Of a DNA stretch of 64,000 nt, positions 56,619-64,000 are shown piece after piece (the first letter of the stretch is position 1; every line of letters begins with the position of its first letter). Below the pieces are notes generated by a model that did no database searches, was not told the DNA's origin, and saw only the letters and a list, made by a program, of their open reading frames with translations. This stretch comes from Kribbella capetownensis (GTDB lineage: Bacteria; Actinomycetota; Actinomycetes; Propionibacteriales; Kribbellaceae), in contig NZ_SJKD01000005.1 in NCBI RefSeq assembly GCF_004331485.1, forward strand, positions 186,001 to 250,000, given 5' to 3'. The position numbers and the translations under genes are program-made.

Positions 56619-58703
56619 GTGGCCGCCCCGACGCCTCGCAGTACCGAGCTAGACCCGACGTACAACGCCCGCAACCTGCTCGTCCTCGAGGGACTCGAGG
56701 CGGTCCGGAAGCGGCCCGGCATGTACATCGGGTCCACCGACAGCCGCGGCCTGATGCACTGTCTGTGGGAGATCATCGACAACTCCGTCGACGAGGCCCT
56801 GGCCGGCCACGGCGACCGCATCGACGTCGTCCTGCACAAGGACGGCTCGGTCGAGGTGAAGGACCGCGCCCGCGGCATTCCGGTCGACATCGAGCCGAAG
56901 ACCAAGCTCAGCGGTGTCGAGGTGGTGTTCACCAAACTGCACGCCGGCGGCAAGTTCGGCGGCGGGTCGTACAACGCCTCCGGCGGTCTGCACGGTGTCG
57001 GCGCCTCGGTGGTGAACGCGCTGTCCGCGCGGTTGGACGTCGAGGTCGACCGTGGTGGCACGGTCTGGACCACCTCGTTCCGGCGCGGTGTCGCCGGTGA
57101 GTTCGACGCCGAGGGCGCGAACGCGGGCTTCACCCCGGTGAAGGGCCTGCGGAAGGCCGGCCGGGCGAAGAAGGGCGTCACCGGCACCCGGATCCGCTAC
57201 TGGGCGGACCGGCAGGTGTTCACCCGCGACGCCGCCTTCAACTACGACGAGCTGGTCACCCGGGCGCGGCAGACGTCGTTCCTGGTGCCGGGTCTGCTGC
57301 TGGTGATCCGCGACGAGCGTGGCGACGAGGTCACCGAGGAGCACTTCAAGCACGACGGCGGGATCAGCGAGTTCTGCGAGTTCCTGGCCACCGACCAGAA
57401 GGTCACCGACGTCGTCCGGCTGACCGGGACCGGCCACTTCACCGAGACCGTCCCGATGCTCGACGACGCCGGCCACATGACCCCGACCGACGTCGAGCGG
57501 GACCTGGACGTCGACATCGCGGTCCGCTGGGGGGACGGGTACGAGACCGAGGTCCGCTCGTTCGTGAACATCGTGTCCACGCCCAAGGGCGGCACGCACG
57601 TGTCCGGTTTCGAGCGGGCGCTGTCGAAGAGCTTCACCAACGCGCTGGACGGCACTCGCCTGCTGAAGAACGGCGAGGAGATCATCAAGGACGACGTACT
57701 CGAGGGTCTCACCTCGGTGGTCACGGTCCGGCTGGCGGAGCCACAGTTCGACGGGCAGACCAAGGAGGTGCTCGGGACGCCGGCCGCCTCGCGGATCGTC
57801 GCGAAGGTCGTGCAGAGCGAGCTGGAGTCGTTCCTCACCTCGAACAAGCGCGAACACAAGGCGCAGGCGCGCGCGGTGCTGGAGAAGGTCGTCGCCGCGT
57901 CCCGGACGCGTGTGGCCGCTCGCCAGCATCGTGAGCTGCAGCGGCGCAAGACCGCGCTGGAGTCGTCGGCGCTGCCGGCCAAGCTCGCCGACTGCCGCAG
58001 CAACGATGTCGACCGCTCGGAGCTGTTCATCGTCGAGGGTGATTCGGCCCTCGGTACGGCGAAGCTCGCGCGCAGCTCGGAGTTCCAGGCGCTGCTGCCG
58101 ATCCGGGGCAAGATCCTGAACGTGCAGAAGGCGTCGGTCGGCGACATGCTGAAGAACACCGAGTGTGCCTCGATCATCCAGGTGGTCGGCGCCGGCTCGG
58201 GCCGCAGCTTCGATATCGAGCAGGTCCGGTACGGCAAGATCATCTTCATGGCGGACGCCGACTCCGACGGTGCCCACATCCGCTGCCTACTGGCGACACT
58301 GTTCTTCCGCTACATGCGGCCGCTGGTCGACGCCGGCCGGGTCTACACCGCCGTACCGCCGCTGCACCGGTTCGAGCTGACGAACCCGAAGAAGGGCCAG
58401 GACAAGTTCCTGTACACCTACAGCGACGCGGAGTACCAGCGCAAGACGGCCGAACTGATGAAGAAGGGCGTCCGCTGGAAGGAGCCACCGCAGCGCTACA
58501 AGGGTCTCGGTGAGATGGACGCCGATCAGCTGGCCGAAACCACCATGGATCCGCGCCACCGCATGCTGCGCCGCATCACCGTCGACGACGGCGAAGCCGC
58601 CGGCCAGGTCTTCGACCTCCTGATGGGCAACGACGTCGCGCCCCGCAAGGAGTTCCTGGTCCAAGGCGCCTACGAACTGGACGAGAACCGCATCGACGTC
58701 TGA
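56619..58703 (+). CDS. parE: Type IIA topoisomerase subunit B (ParE-like)
   Basis: A 694-residue GyrB/ParE-type ATPase subunit. The GHKL ATPase (EIIDNSVDEALAGHGDRIDVVL, GRGIP-like ARGIPVDIEPK, LHAGGKFGGGSYNASGGLHGVGASVVNALS) is followed by the transducer and the TOPRIM domain (SELFIVEGDSALGTAKLAR, MADADSDGAHIRCLLATLFFRYMRPL) and the C-terminal YKGLGEMDADQLAETTMDP. The GTG at 56619 has AAGGAG. Its partner parC is not adjacent in this window. The HAD gene begins on the last base of its stop codon. Confidence 0.94.
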   Translation: MAAPTPRSTELDPTYNARNLLVLEGLEAVRKRPGMYIGSTDSRGLMHCLWEIIDNSVDEALAGHGDRIDVVLHKDGSVEVKDRARGIPVDIEPKTKLSGVEVVFTKLHAGGKFGGGSYNASGGLHGVGASVVNALSARLDVEVDRGGTVWTTSFRRGVAGEFDAEGANAGFTPVKGLRKAGRAKKGVTGTRIRYWADRQVFTRDAAFNYDELVTRARQTSFLVPGLLLVIRDERGDEVTEEHFKHDGGISEFCEFLATDQKVTDVVRLTGTGHFTETVPMLDDAGHMTPTDVERDLDVDIAVRWGDGYETEVRSFVNIVSTPKGGTHVSGFERALSKSFTNALDGTRLLKNGEEIIKDDVLEGLTSVVTVRLAEPQFDGQTKEVLGTPAASRIVAKVVQSELESFLTSNKREHKAQARAVLEKVVAASRTRVAARQHRELQRRKTALESSALPAKLADCRSNDVDRSELFIVEGDSALGTAKLARSSEFQALLPIRGKILNVQKASVGDMLKNTECASIIQVVGAGSGRSFDIEQVRYGKIIFMADADSDGAHIRCLLATLFFRYMRPLVDAGRVYTAVPPLHRFELTNPKKGQDKFLYTYSDAEYQRKTAELMKKGVRWKEPPQRYKGLGEMDADQLAETTMDPRHRMLRRITVDDGEAAGQVFDLLMGNDVAPRKEFLVQGAYELDENRIDV

Positions 58704-59332
58704 TGGCTCGGCTGGCCTGCTTCGATCTCGACAACACGTTGATCGATCGGGACGGTGCGTTCCTGGCCTGGGCTCGGTGGTGGGTCGGGCGGGCCGGGCT
58801 CGATGCCGGTGCGGTCGACTGGTTGGTTGCTCAGGACAACGGTGGGTTCACACCGCGAGGTGAGTTGTTCGAGCGGTTCGAGGAGCGCTTCGGTGTGGCG
58901 CTCTCGGTCGACGACTATGACCGGGAGCATCCGTCGTTCACCTGGGTCGACCCGAGTGTGGTCGAGGGGTTGGTGTCGTTGCGGGCGGCGGGATGGCGGG
59001 TGGTTGTGGTGACGAATGGTGGGGTGGTTCAGCAGACCCGGAAGCTTGCGCACACCGGGATCGCTGATGCGGTGGACCATTGCTGCATCTCGGAGGCGGT
59101 GGGCGTGCGGAAGCCTGATGCGCGGATCTTCGCGATGGCTGCCGAGGAGGTGGGGGCGTCCCTGGATGGCGGGTGGATGGTTGGCGATCATCCGGCGTAC
59201 GACGTTGCGGGTGGTGTCAACGCCGGGCTGCGGACGATCCGGGTTGGCAGCCATCACTCCGTCGACGTGCCGCGGGCGGATCATCAGGTCGAGTCTGTGG
59301 TGGACGCGTTCGCGATCATCTTGGCGGGATGA
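58703..59332 (+). CDS. HAD-family hydrolase
   Basis: A 209-residue HAD phosphatase. Motif I is CFDLDNTLIDRDGAF (Asp nucleophile and DxD intact), motif II VVVVTNGGVVQQTRK, the Lys motif GVRKPDARIF and motif IV WMVGDHPAYDVAGG. It shares its first base with the parE stop and is cotranscribed. Codon use is slightly poorer in third-position GC than its neighbours (ggt, gtt and ggg runs), a hint of a different history. Substrate unknown. It overlaps the convergent glycosidase gene by 17 bases. Confidence 0.9.
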   Translation: MARLACFDLDNTLIDRDGAFLAWARWWVGRAGLDAGAVDWLVAQDNGGFTPRGELFERFEERFGVALSVDDYDREHPSFTWVDPSVVEGLVSLRAAGWRVVVVTNGGVVQQTRKLAHTGIADAVDHCCISEAVGVRKPDARIFAMAAEEVGASLDGGWMVGDHPAYDVAGGVNAGLRTIRVGSHHSVDVPRADHQVESVVDAFAIILAG

Positions 59333-61259
59333 CCTGGCCTGGGCTGACCTGGCGGCCGTCGACGGTGATCCCGGTGTGGTCGGGTGCGACCACTACATCG
59401 ATCGTGTGGTCTCGGTAGGTGAGGCCGCGGAGTTCGATGGTGCCGGCGGCAACTGGGTTCGGGTTGATGTGGAGTGAGCCGTCGGGGTGCGGGCGGATGC
59501 CGGCGAGGCCGGTGAGGATGGCTTCGGCGCCGGCGAGGCCCGCGATGATGTTGATACGGCGGCCGGTGGCGGGCGCGCCGGGCTTGTCGCAGTAGTGGTC
59601 CTGAGGGAAGTACGGGTAGTGCTCGCCCATCCAGAGCAGCCGGCACAGGACATCCCAGGCGATCTCGGGCCGGCCCTGTTCCCACAAGGTGAGCGCGAGT
59701 TGCGGACCTTCGCCGGTGTACGCGCCGGCGCCCGACCAGTCGATGTCGGCGATCTCGTAGTGACGTTCGTCCTCGGCGCTGACGCTGCTGACGCCGTACT
59801 CGCCCAGGAAGGCACCGGGACGCAGCTGCTTGACCAGCGCATCGGCGACGTCAGGCGGGCACGCGCCGGACCGCAGTACGTCGAAAGCCTGGATCGAGTA
59901 GGCGAGTTCGGTGTGGCCGTCGGGGTAGCGGCTGCGAAACCAACCCGCCTCGCTGTCCCACAGTTGCCGGATCACCTCGCTCCGGATCTGTTGCGCGGCC
60001 TCCCGCAACTCGTCGGCCGGCAACGCGGCGCCGGTGATGTCGGAGAGCTCCGCCAGCGTTTCGAGTGCCCAGGCACGCTCGGCGTTCGGACTCGCGACGA
60101 CATGCTCCCAGCCCGATCCACGCATTTCGAGCAGGTTGCTTTGGTTGCCGTAGTCCCGCAGTACGCCGGTCTCGTCGTCGGGCTGGAACCCCTTGTCGAG
60201 CGTGATCAGTACGTCATACAGCCGCGCGACGAGTGCGGGATCGAGGGACCGCTCTGCAGCGGCTGCGCGGGCGAGCGCAACGAGGGACCAGCCGCTGTAC
60301 GCGTAGGCGACGCCAAGTCCCGTCCCGTCCGGCGCGATGGCGTAGCGATCGGTGAGGTCGGCTTCGAGCAACGACTCGATGATCGACAGCACGTCGTCGC
60401 CGAGCATCAGGCTGAGGACGTTCGGGGCATAGCCACCGGTGTCCCAGGCATACGCACAGAGCGCGCCGCCATCGAGTCCGGACGTCGCGATGAACGGCGT
60501 GGTGACGAAATCCGGGTGATCCCACCAGCACACGAGACCGCTGGCCAGCGAACGCCGGTAGTACTGCTCGAGCCCGGGAATGTCCGAGCTGACAGTCGGG
60601 AGATGACCGACAGCCTGTGCCACTCGGGATTCCCAAACCCGCAAGGCGTCGGTGGTCGGCACATCAGTGGTGCCGACGCCGAGGGTGAACGTGACCGAGC
60701 CGTGCGGCTCGACGATCGCCGTCAGCTCGCCGTGCGTCAACGTGATCGCGTCGTCGGAGCCGGCCTCGGGCGGCACCCAACCCCAATCGGACAGCGGGAC
60801 CCGGCGGGCCCGGGTACGTGACAGCTCCGGCTCGATCACAACCTCGTGGGTGTTGCCGGTGCGGTTGCTGATCGTGAGAACGAGCTCGTAGCCGGGGGAG
60901 CTGTGCCGGGGCGTCAGCGTGGATTCCACGGCCAGCGAGACGAGCTCACCCTCGGCGTAGTGGTGGTACGTGCCGCGCCGGGTCAGGCGGTCCGGCCGCC
61001 ACGTGCCGCCGGTGGGAAGCAGCCCGCGGTCGCCTGCGCCCGGCCGGGCAGCGTCGACGATCGACCGCCCGTCGACCTCGAACGAGACGGTGAGCCGGCT
61101 GTCCGGGGCGGCGTACGGGGGCGCGAACCATCCGCCGACGCCACACACCGTGCCGGTCAGTTGGGTGACCGTCCCGGTGCCGCTGCCGACCCAGGTCTCG
61201 GCTGGAGGTACGGCGCGGCGCAGGTCGAAGGAGAAGTCGTCGAGCGAGTACGGCGGCAT
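59316..61259 (-). CDS. (Alpha/alpha)6-barrel glycoside hydrolase-like protein
   Basis: A 647-residue protein. An N-terminal beta-sandwich (about 1-220) precedes an (alpha/alpha)6 barrel with LVCWWDHPDFVTTPFIATSG, LCAYAWDTGGYAPNVLSL, and LADELREAAQQIRSEVIRQLWDSEAGWF; the C-terminus has a small beta domain. The layout fits MGH1/GH63-like six-hairpin glycosidases; the family and substrate are not certain. No signal peptide is seen. ATG 61259 has GGAAGG upstream. It is divergent from a LacI regulator and a copy of the LacI-type operator lies 140 bases upstream, so it is probably sugar-regulated. Confidence 0.8.
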   Translation of the reverse strand: MPPYSLDDFSFDLRRAVPPAETWVGSGTGTVTQLTGTVCGVGGWFAPPYAAPDSRLTVSFEVDGRSIVDAARPGAGDRGLLPTGGTWRPDRLTRRGTYHHYAEGELVSLAVESTLTPRHSSPGYELVLTISNRTGNTHEVVIEPELSRTRARRVPLSDWGWVPPEAGSDDAITLTHGELTAIVEPHGSVTFTLGVGTTDVPTTDALRVWESRVAQAVGHLPTVSSDIPGLEQYYRRSLASGLVCWWDHPDFVTTPFIATSGLDGGALCAYAWDTGGYAPNVLSLMLGDDVLSIIESLLEADLTDRYAIAPDGTGLGVAYAYSGWSLVALARAAAAERSLDPALVARLYDVLITLDKGFQPDDETGVLRDYGNQSNLLEMRGSGWEHVVASPNAERAWALETLAELSDITGAALPADELREAAQQIRSEVIRQLWDSEAGWFRSRYPDGHTELAYSIQAFDVLRSGACPPDVADALVKQLRPGAFLGEYGVSSVSAEDERHYEIADIDWSGAGAYTGEGPQLALTLWEQGRPEIAWDVLCRLLWMGEHYPYFPQDHYCDKPGAPATGRRINIIAGLAGAEAILTGLAGIRPHPDGSLHINPNPVAAGTIELRGLTYRDHTIDVVVAPDHTGITVDGRQVSPGQVIPPR

Positions 61260-61398
61260 GGGCGGCCTTCCGGTGACACGGGTGAACGAGCTGACAGGGG
61301 CGATCGGCGTACCGCGGGACGCCCAGAAGGAATGGGTCCGCGGCCGAGCACGGGTGATGGCCGTGCCGGACCGATCCCGGCAGGTGATCCCGGCCTGC

Positions 61399-61414
61399 GT
61401 AGGACCGGTCCAAC
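61399..61414. promoter_or_regulatory. LacI-type operator, second copy
   Basis: On the minus strand GTTGGACCGGTCCTAC; it matches the first operator at 14 of 16 positions and contains the perfect palindrome GGACCGGTCC. It lies 140 bases upstream of the glycosidase start. Confidence 0.6.
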
Positions 61415-61489
61415 ACGGTGCCTCGATGGTGGCACGACATCCGGTGACAGGGCAATGCCTCACGGCGGAAACCGATGACGCACCGCCTG

Positions 61490-61518
61490 TTGACGTGGAT
61501 CTGGCCCGCTGTTACGTT
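61490..61518 (+). promoter_or_regulatory. Consensus-like promoter of the lacI-family gene
   Basis: TTGACG (61490-61495) and TACGTT (61513-61518) are separated by 17 bases. The predicted start of transcription is a few bases before the operator. Confidence 0.7.
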
Positions 61519-61528
61519 CCGGTGCACA

Positions 61529-61550
61529 GCCGTTGGACCAGTCCAACGGC
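61529..61550. promoter_or_regulatory. LacI-type operator
   Basis: GCCGTTGGA-CCAG-TCCAACGGC is a perfect 9+4+9 palindrome between the promoter and the lacI start, as expected for autorepression by a LacI-family protein. Confidence 0.8.
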
Positions 61551-61569
61551 CACGATCAAGGGGGGCCGG

Positions 61570-62670
61570 ATGGCGAAGCTGACGATTCGCGACATCGCCG
61601 CGCTGTCCGGCCTGTCCAAGTCCACCGTCTCGCTGGTGCTGAACAACAGCCCGAAGGTGGACCCGGCGACCCGGCGGCACGTGCTAGCGGTGATGCGCCG
61701 GAATCGCTACGTGCCGAGCTTCGCGGCGACCGCTCTGGCCAAGGGCAGCACGCGCCTGATCGGCATGGTCGTGCCCGGCCTGTCCTGGCACATGGTTGCC
61801 TCGATCAATCTCGGGGTGGCGGCCGTGACCGAGCAGCACGGGTTCGACATCATCCTGTACACGGCGACCAACGACCGCGACTACGGTTCGCTGATCGACC
61901 GGGTCCTGACCTCGAGCATGTCCTCGGGTCTGCTCGTGGTCAGCCACGAACAGCCACTCGAGCCGCTCGTCCAACTCCACCAGGAGGGCATGCCCGTCGT
62001 CCTGGTGAACACCATCGACGCCGACGTGGCCCTGCCGTCGGTCACCGCCGACAACTACGACGGTGCCCGGACGGCGATGGACCACCTGATGCAGTTGGGT
62101 CACGAGCGAATCGCTTGTGTGCAAGGCCTGATGCGCTACCGGTGCTGCCAGGACCGCTACCGCGCGTACCTGGACGCCCTGCGTGAGGCCGGCATCCAGC
62201 CCGATCCCGAGCTCACCAAGCCAGGTGACTTCGTGCCCGAGCAGATCCGCGCACGCTCCCGCGAGCTGTTCGCGCTGCCCGCTGACCAGCGTCCGACGGC
62301 GGTCTTCGCGCAGTCCGATGTCACGGCGTACGGCGTGATGACCGCGGCCGCCGAGGCGGGGCTGCGGGTGCCGGAGGACGTATCGGTGCTCGGCTTCGAC
62401 GACATCGAGTCGGCGGCACAGATCCGGCCGCCGCTGACCACCATCCAGCAGCCGTTCGTCGAGATGGGCAAGCGGGCCGCCGAGCTCCTGCTGTCCGAGA
62501 TCGGTACGAACGACGACGACCCCGGCACCGGCGCGGAGCCGGTCGGCGAGAAGCCCTTGGCCGACCTGCCCCGTCTCGTCATGCCGACCAGCCTGATCGT
62601 CCGGGCGAGTTGCGGGCCGGCGCCCGTCACCCGCAGCCGGCGCGGACGATCCCAGACCACCAAGGCCTGA
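61570..62670 (+). CDS. LacI-family transcriptional regulator
   Basis: A 366-residue LacI/GalR-type repressor. The HTH and hinge are LTIRDIAALSGLSKSTVSLVLNNSPKVDPATRRHV, and the periplasmic-binding-protein-like sensor domain follows (RLIGMVVPGLSWHMVASI, VLGFDDIESAAQIRPPLTTI). ATG 61570 sits directly after the operator and its AAGGGGGGCCGG ribosome site. It probably represses itself and the divergent glycosidase, and perhaps the xylanase downstream, when its sugar is absent. The sugar is not known. Confidence 0.93.
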   Translation: MAKLTIRDIAALSGLSKSTVSLVLNNSPKVDPATRRHVLAVMRRNRYVPSFAATALAKGSTRLIGMVVPGLSWHMVASINLGVAAVTEQHGFDIILYTATNDRDYGSLIDRVLTSSMSSGLLVVSHEQPLEPLVQLHQEGMPVVLVNTIDADVALPSVTADNYDGARTAMDHLMQLGHERIACVQGLMRYRCCQDRYRAYLDALREAGIQPDPELTKPGDFVPEQIRARSRELFALPADQRPTAVFAQSDVTAYGVMTAAAEAGLRVPEDVSVLGFDDIESAAQIRPPLTTIQQPFVEMGKRAAELLLSEIGTNDDDPGTGAEPVGEKPLADLPRLVMPTSLIVRASCGPAPVTRSRRGRSQTTKA

Positions 62671-62828
62671 TCCCCCGGATCGAGGTCCCGCCCGACCTGG
62701 CAGACGACTGCCGGCGCTTGATCCGGCGCCGCCCACCCACAGAACCCGCGGCAGTAACCACACACCGACCCCGGTCGACGGCCGGCGGGTCAGGCGCTGC
62801 TGCGCGCCTTCTGGAAGGAACCCGGAGC

Positions 62829-64000
62829 ATGAGGCCCTTTCCGCACACCAGAGCCAGAGTGTCCAGAAAACTGACCATCGGCATGTCCAGAAAGGTGATC
62901 ATCGCAGTGGTCCTGGCCGTCGTTGCAGCGGTGGCCGTCCAGCCGGTCGCGCAGGCCGACGCCGCACCGTTCGAGGTGCTGCCGAGCGACCCGCTCGCGA
63001 ACTTCAACGAGTTCAAGAGCCTCCCCACCGACGCCACTCAGCAGATCCCGATCACCGGAAACCCGAACTTCACCAAGGCCCTCGAGATCAACGTCCCGAA
63101 CGGACCGCAGAGCCCGGGCCTCGACGGCGAGTACGAGATCACCCTCGGCGTTCCGACCGCGGCGACCGTGACCGTGGGCGACGCGATGGTCGCGACCCTG
63201 TGGGCGCGCTCGATCGAGCCGACCCAGGGCGCCACGACCGGGAACGCGCACCTGGTGTTCGAGACCGACGGGTCGCCGTTCAAGAAGTCGCTGAACGCGG
63301 CGATGCTGTACGGCTCGGACTGGCAGAAGTTCGAGTTCCCGTTCCGTGCGGCCGTCACCTACACCGCCGGCACCACTACCGCAGCACACCTGAATCTCTG
63401 GCTCGGGTACGGCGCTCAGAAGTTCCAGATCGCTGGGGTCTCGGTGCAGGACTGGGGTCAGGGGACGCCGGCCGGCTACCCGCAGGCGACCTACGAGGGC
63501 CGTGACGCGAACGCTGCCTGGCGCGCCGAGGCCAATGCGCGGATCGACCAGTACCGCAAGGGAAACCTGGCCGTCTCGGTCGTCGATCCGACCGGTCATC
63601 CGATCAGCGGTGCGACGGTCTCGGCGGTGCAGCAGACCAGTGCCTTCAAGTTCGGCGCGGCATCGGACGGCGCCCGGCTGATCGGCGATCCGTCCGGCGG
63701 GATCAGCGGGAACGACCTGCAGCAGTACCAGAGCAAGGCGTCCACGCTCTTCAACCAAGGGGCCCTGGGCAACAACTTGAAGTGGAACCACTGGGAGACC
63801 CCGACCGAGCGCGAGACGATCACGCTCCCAGCTCTGCAATGGATGCGGGAGCACGGGATCCGGATCCGCGGTCACAACCTGGTCTGGCCGTCGTGGGGCG
63901 TGATGCCGCCGGACCTGGTCAACCTGCAGAACGATCCGGCCGCACTCCGGTCGCGGATCAACACCCACGTGACTGACGAAGCCTCGGCCCTGGCCGGGAT
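62829..64000 (+). CDS. Secreted GH10 endo-1,4-beta-xylanase (C-terminus beyond window)
   Basis: An exported xylanase of which 390 residues are visible. A basic stretch and hydrophobic core (VIIAVVLAVVAAVAVQPVAQA) form the signal peptide, with cleavage expected near AQA-DAAP. A carbohydrate-binding (CBM4/9-like) domain follows (about 45-200), then the GH10 catalytic domain begins around residue 240, with FNQGALGNNLKWNHWE and the active-site stretch RIRGHNLVWPSWG. ATG 62829 has GGAAGGAA upstream; an ATG at 62883 closer to the signal core is an alternative, the intervening codons containing a second GTCCAGAAA. It follows the lacI gene by 158 bases on the same strand. Confidence 0.93.
   Translation, partial: MRPFPHTRARVSRKLTIGMSRKVIIAVVLAVVAAVAVQPVAQADAAPFEVLPSDPLANFNEFKSLPTDATQQIPITGNPNFTKALEINVPNGPQSPGLDGEYEITLGVPTAATVTVGDAMVATLWARSIEPTQGATTGNAHLVFETDGSPFKKSLNAAMLYGSDWQKFEFPFRAAVTYTAGTTTAAHLNLWLGYGAQKFQIAGVSVQDWGQGTPAGYPQATYEGRDANAAWRAEANARIDQYRKGNLAVSVVDPTGHPISGATVSAVQQTSAFKFGAASDGARLIGDPSGGISGNDLQQYQSKASTLFNQGALGNNLKWNHWETPTERETITLPALQWMREHGIRIRGHNLVWPSWGVMPPDLVNLQNDPAALRSRINTHVTDEASALAG

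Larger units (their letters stand above)
61260..61569. other. Divergent regulatory region of the glycosidase and lacI genes
   Basis: No gene is supported. It contains a strong promoter for the LacI gene (61490-61518) with a palindromic operator directly downstream, and a second, near-identical operator at 61399-61414 facing the glycosidase gene. Confidence 0.7.

Overview
The window is ordinary chromosomal DNA from a high-GC actinomycete. Strong third-position GC, ATG/GTG/TTG starts with AGGAGG-like ribosome sites, a principal sigma factor with a Lys/Ala/Pro-rich N-terminus, DevRS-type and PhoP-type two-component systems, a DUF5753 regulator and a secreted GH10 xylanase all fit the Nocardioidaceae/Kribbellaceae. 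Kribbella is my best guess from gene content, not from a search. About 66 protein genes are supported. I saw no rRNA, convincing tRNA, CRISPR array, insertion sequence or prophage.

Layout. 1-6.9 kb: an ECF41/SigJ-type sigma factor (cut by the window start) diverges from a SnoaL-like protein and WrbA; a decayed carbamate kinase remnant follows; then a DevS-like kinase, a PPOX-fold protein and a DevR-like regulator, and an acyltransferase. 6.8-13.8 kb: flavin monooxygenase, shortened MerR gene, LexA-family repressor, two MFS exporters, TetR regulator, alpha/beta hydrolase, luciferase-like oxidoreductase. 13.9-23.4 kb: ctaD, DUF5753 regulator behind an SOS-box-like palindrome, acetyltransferase, phosphotransferase, ATP-dependent DNA ligase with a methyltransferase, Dyp peroxidase, CPBP protease, HAD phosphatase. 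23.5-31.7 kb: SigB-type sigma factor, oligopeptidase B, exonuclease III, TetR regulator with tandem operators facing a frameshifted SDR gene, enoyl-reductase-like protein, YccF protein, MBL hydrolase. 31.7-40.8 kb: hemerythrin, DDAH, DNA polymerase IV, MBL hydrolase, GCS2 ligase, universal stress protein, HhH-GPD glycosylase, then sigA, a DUF6412-like membrane protein and YidC. 40.9-51.6 kb: ROK-regulated sugar operon, TetR/DHA2 exporter pair, phosphotransferase, PPK2, and a DUF456 / DUF5666-like / response regulator / kinase block. 51.6-64 kb: debranching-type glycosidase, LysE and MocR, zinc-ribbon protein, parE, HAD hydrolase, (alpha/alpha)6 glycosidase, LacI regulator, and a GH10 xylanase cut by the window end.

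How it works together. Much of the interest lies between genes. Several regulator/target pairs have readable operators: TetR-SDR, TetR-DHA2, LacI with two matching palindromes, MocR-LysE, and ROK. A direct-repeat element (TGCCAGGAAC ... CAGGGT) occurs upstream of sigB, of sigA, of the PhoP-like regulator gene and of the DUF5666-like gene, suggesting one stress circuit over both sigma factors and the two-component locus. DevR-box-like palindromes flank the DevRS locus, one of them upstream of the arcC remnant. Repair genes are frequent (LexA-like, LigB, Xth, DinB, HhH-GPD), but only one SOS-box-like site was seen, upstream of a regulator rather than a repair gene.
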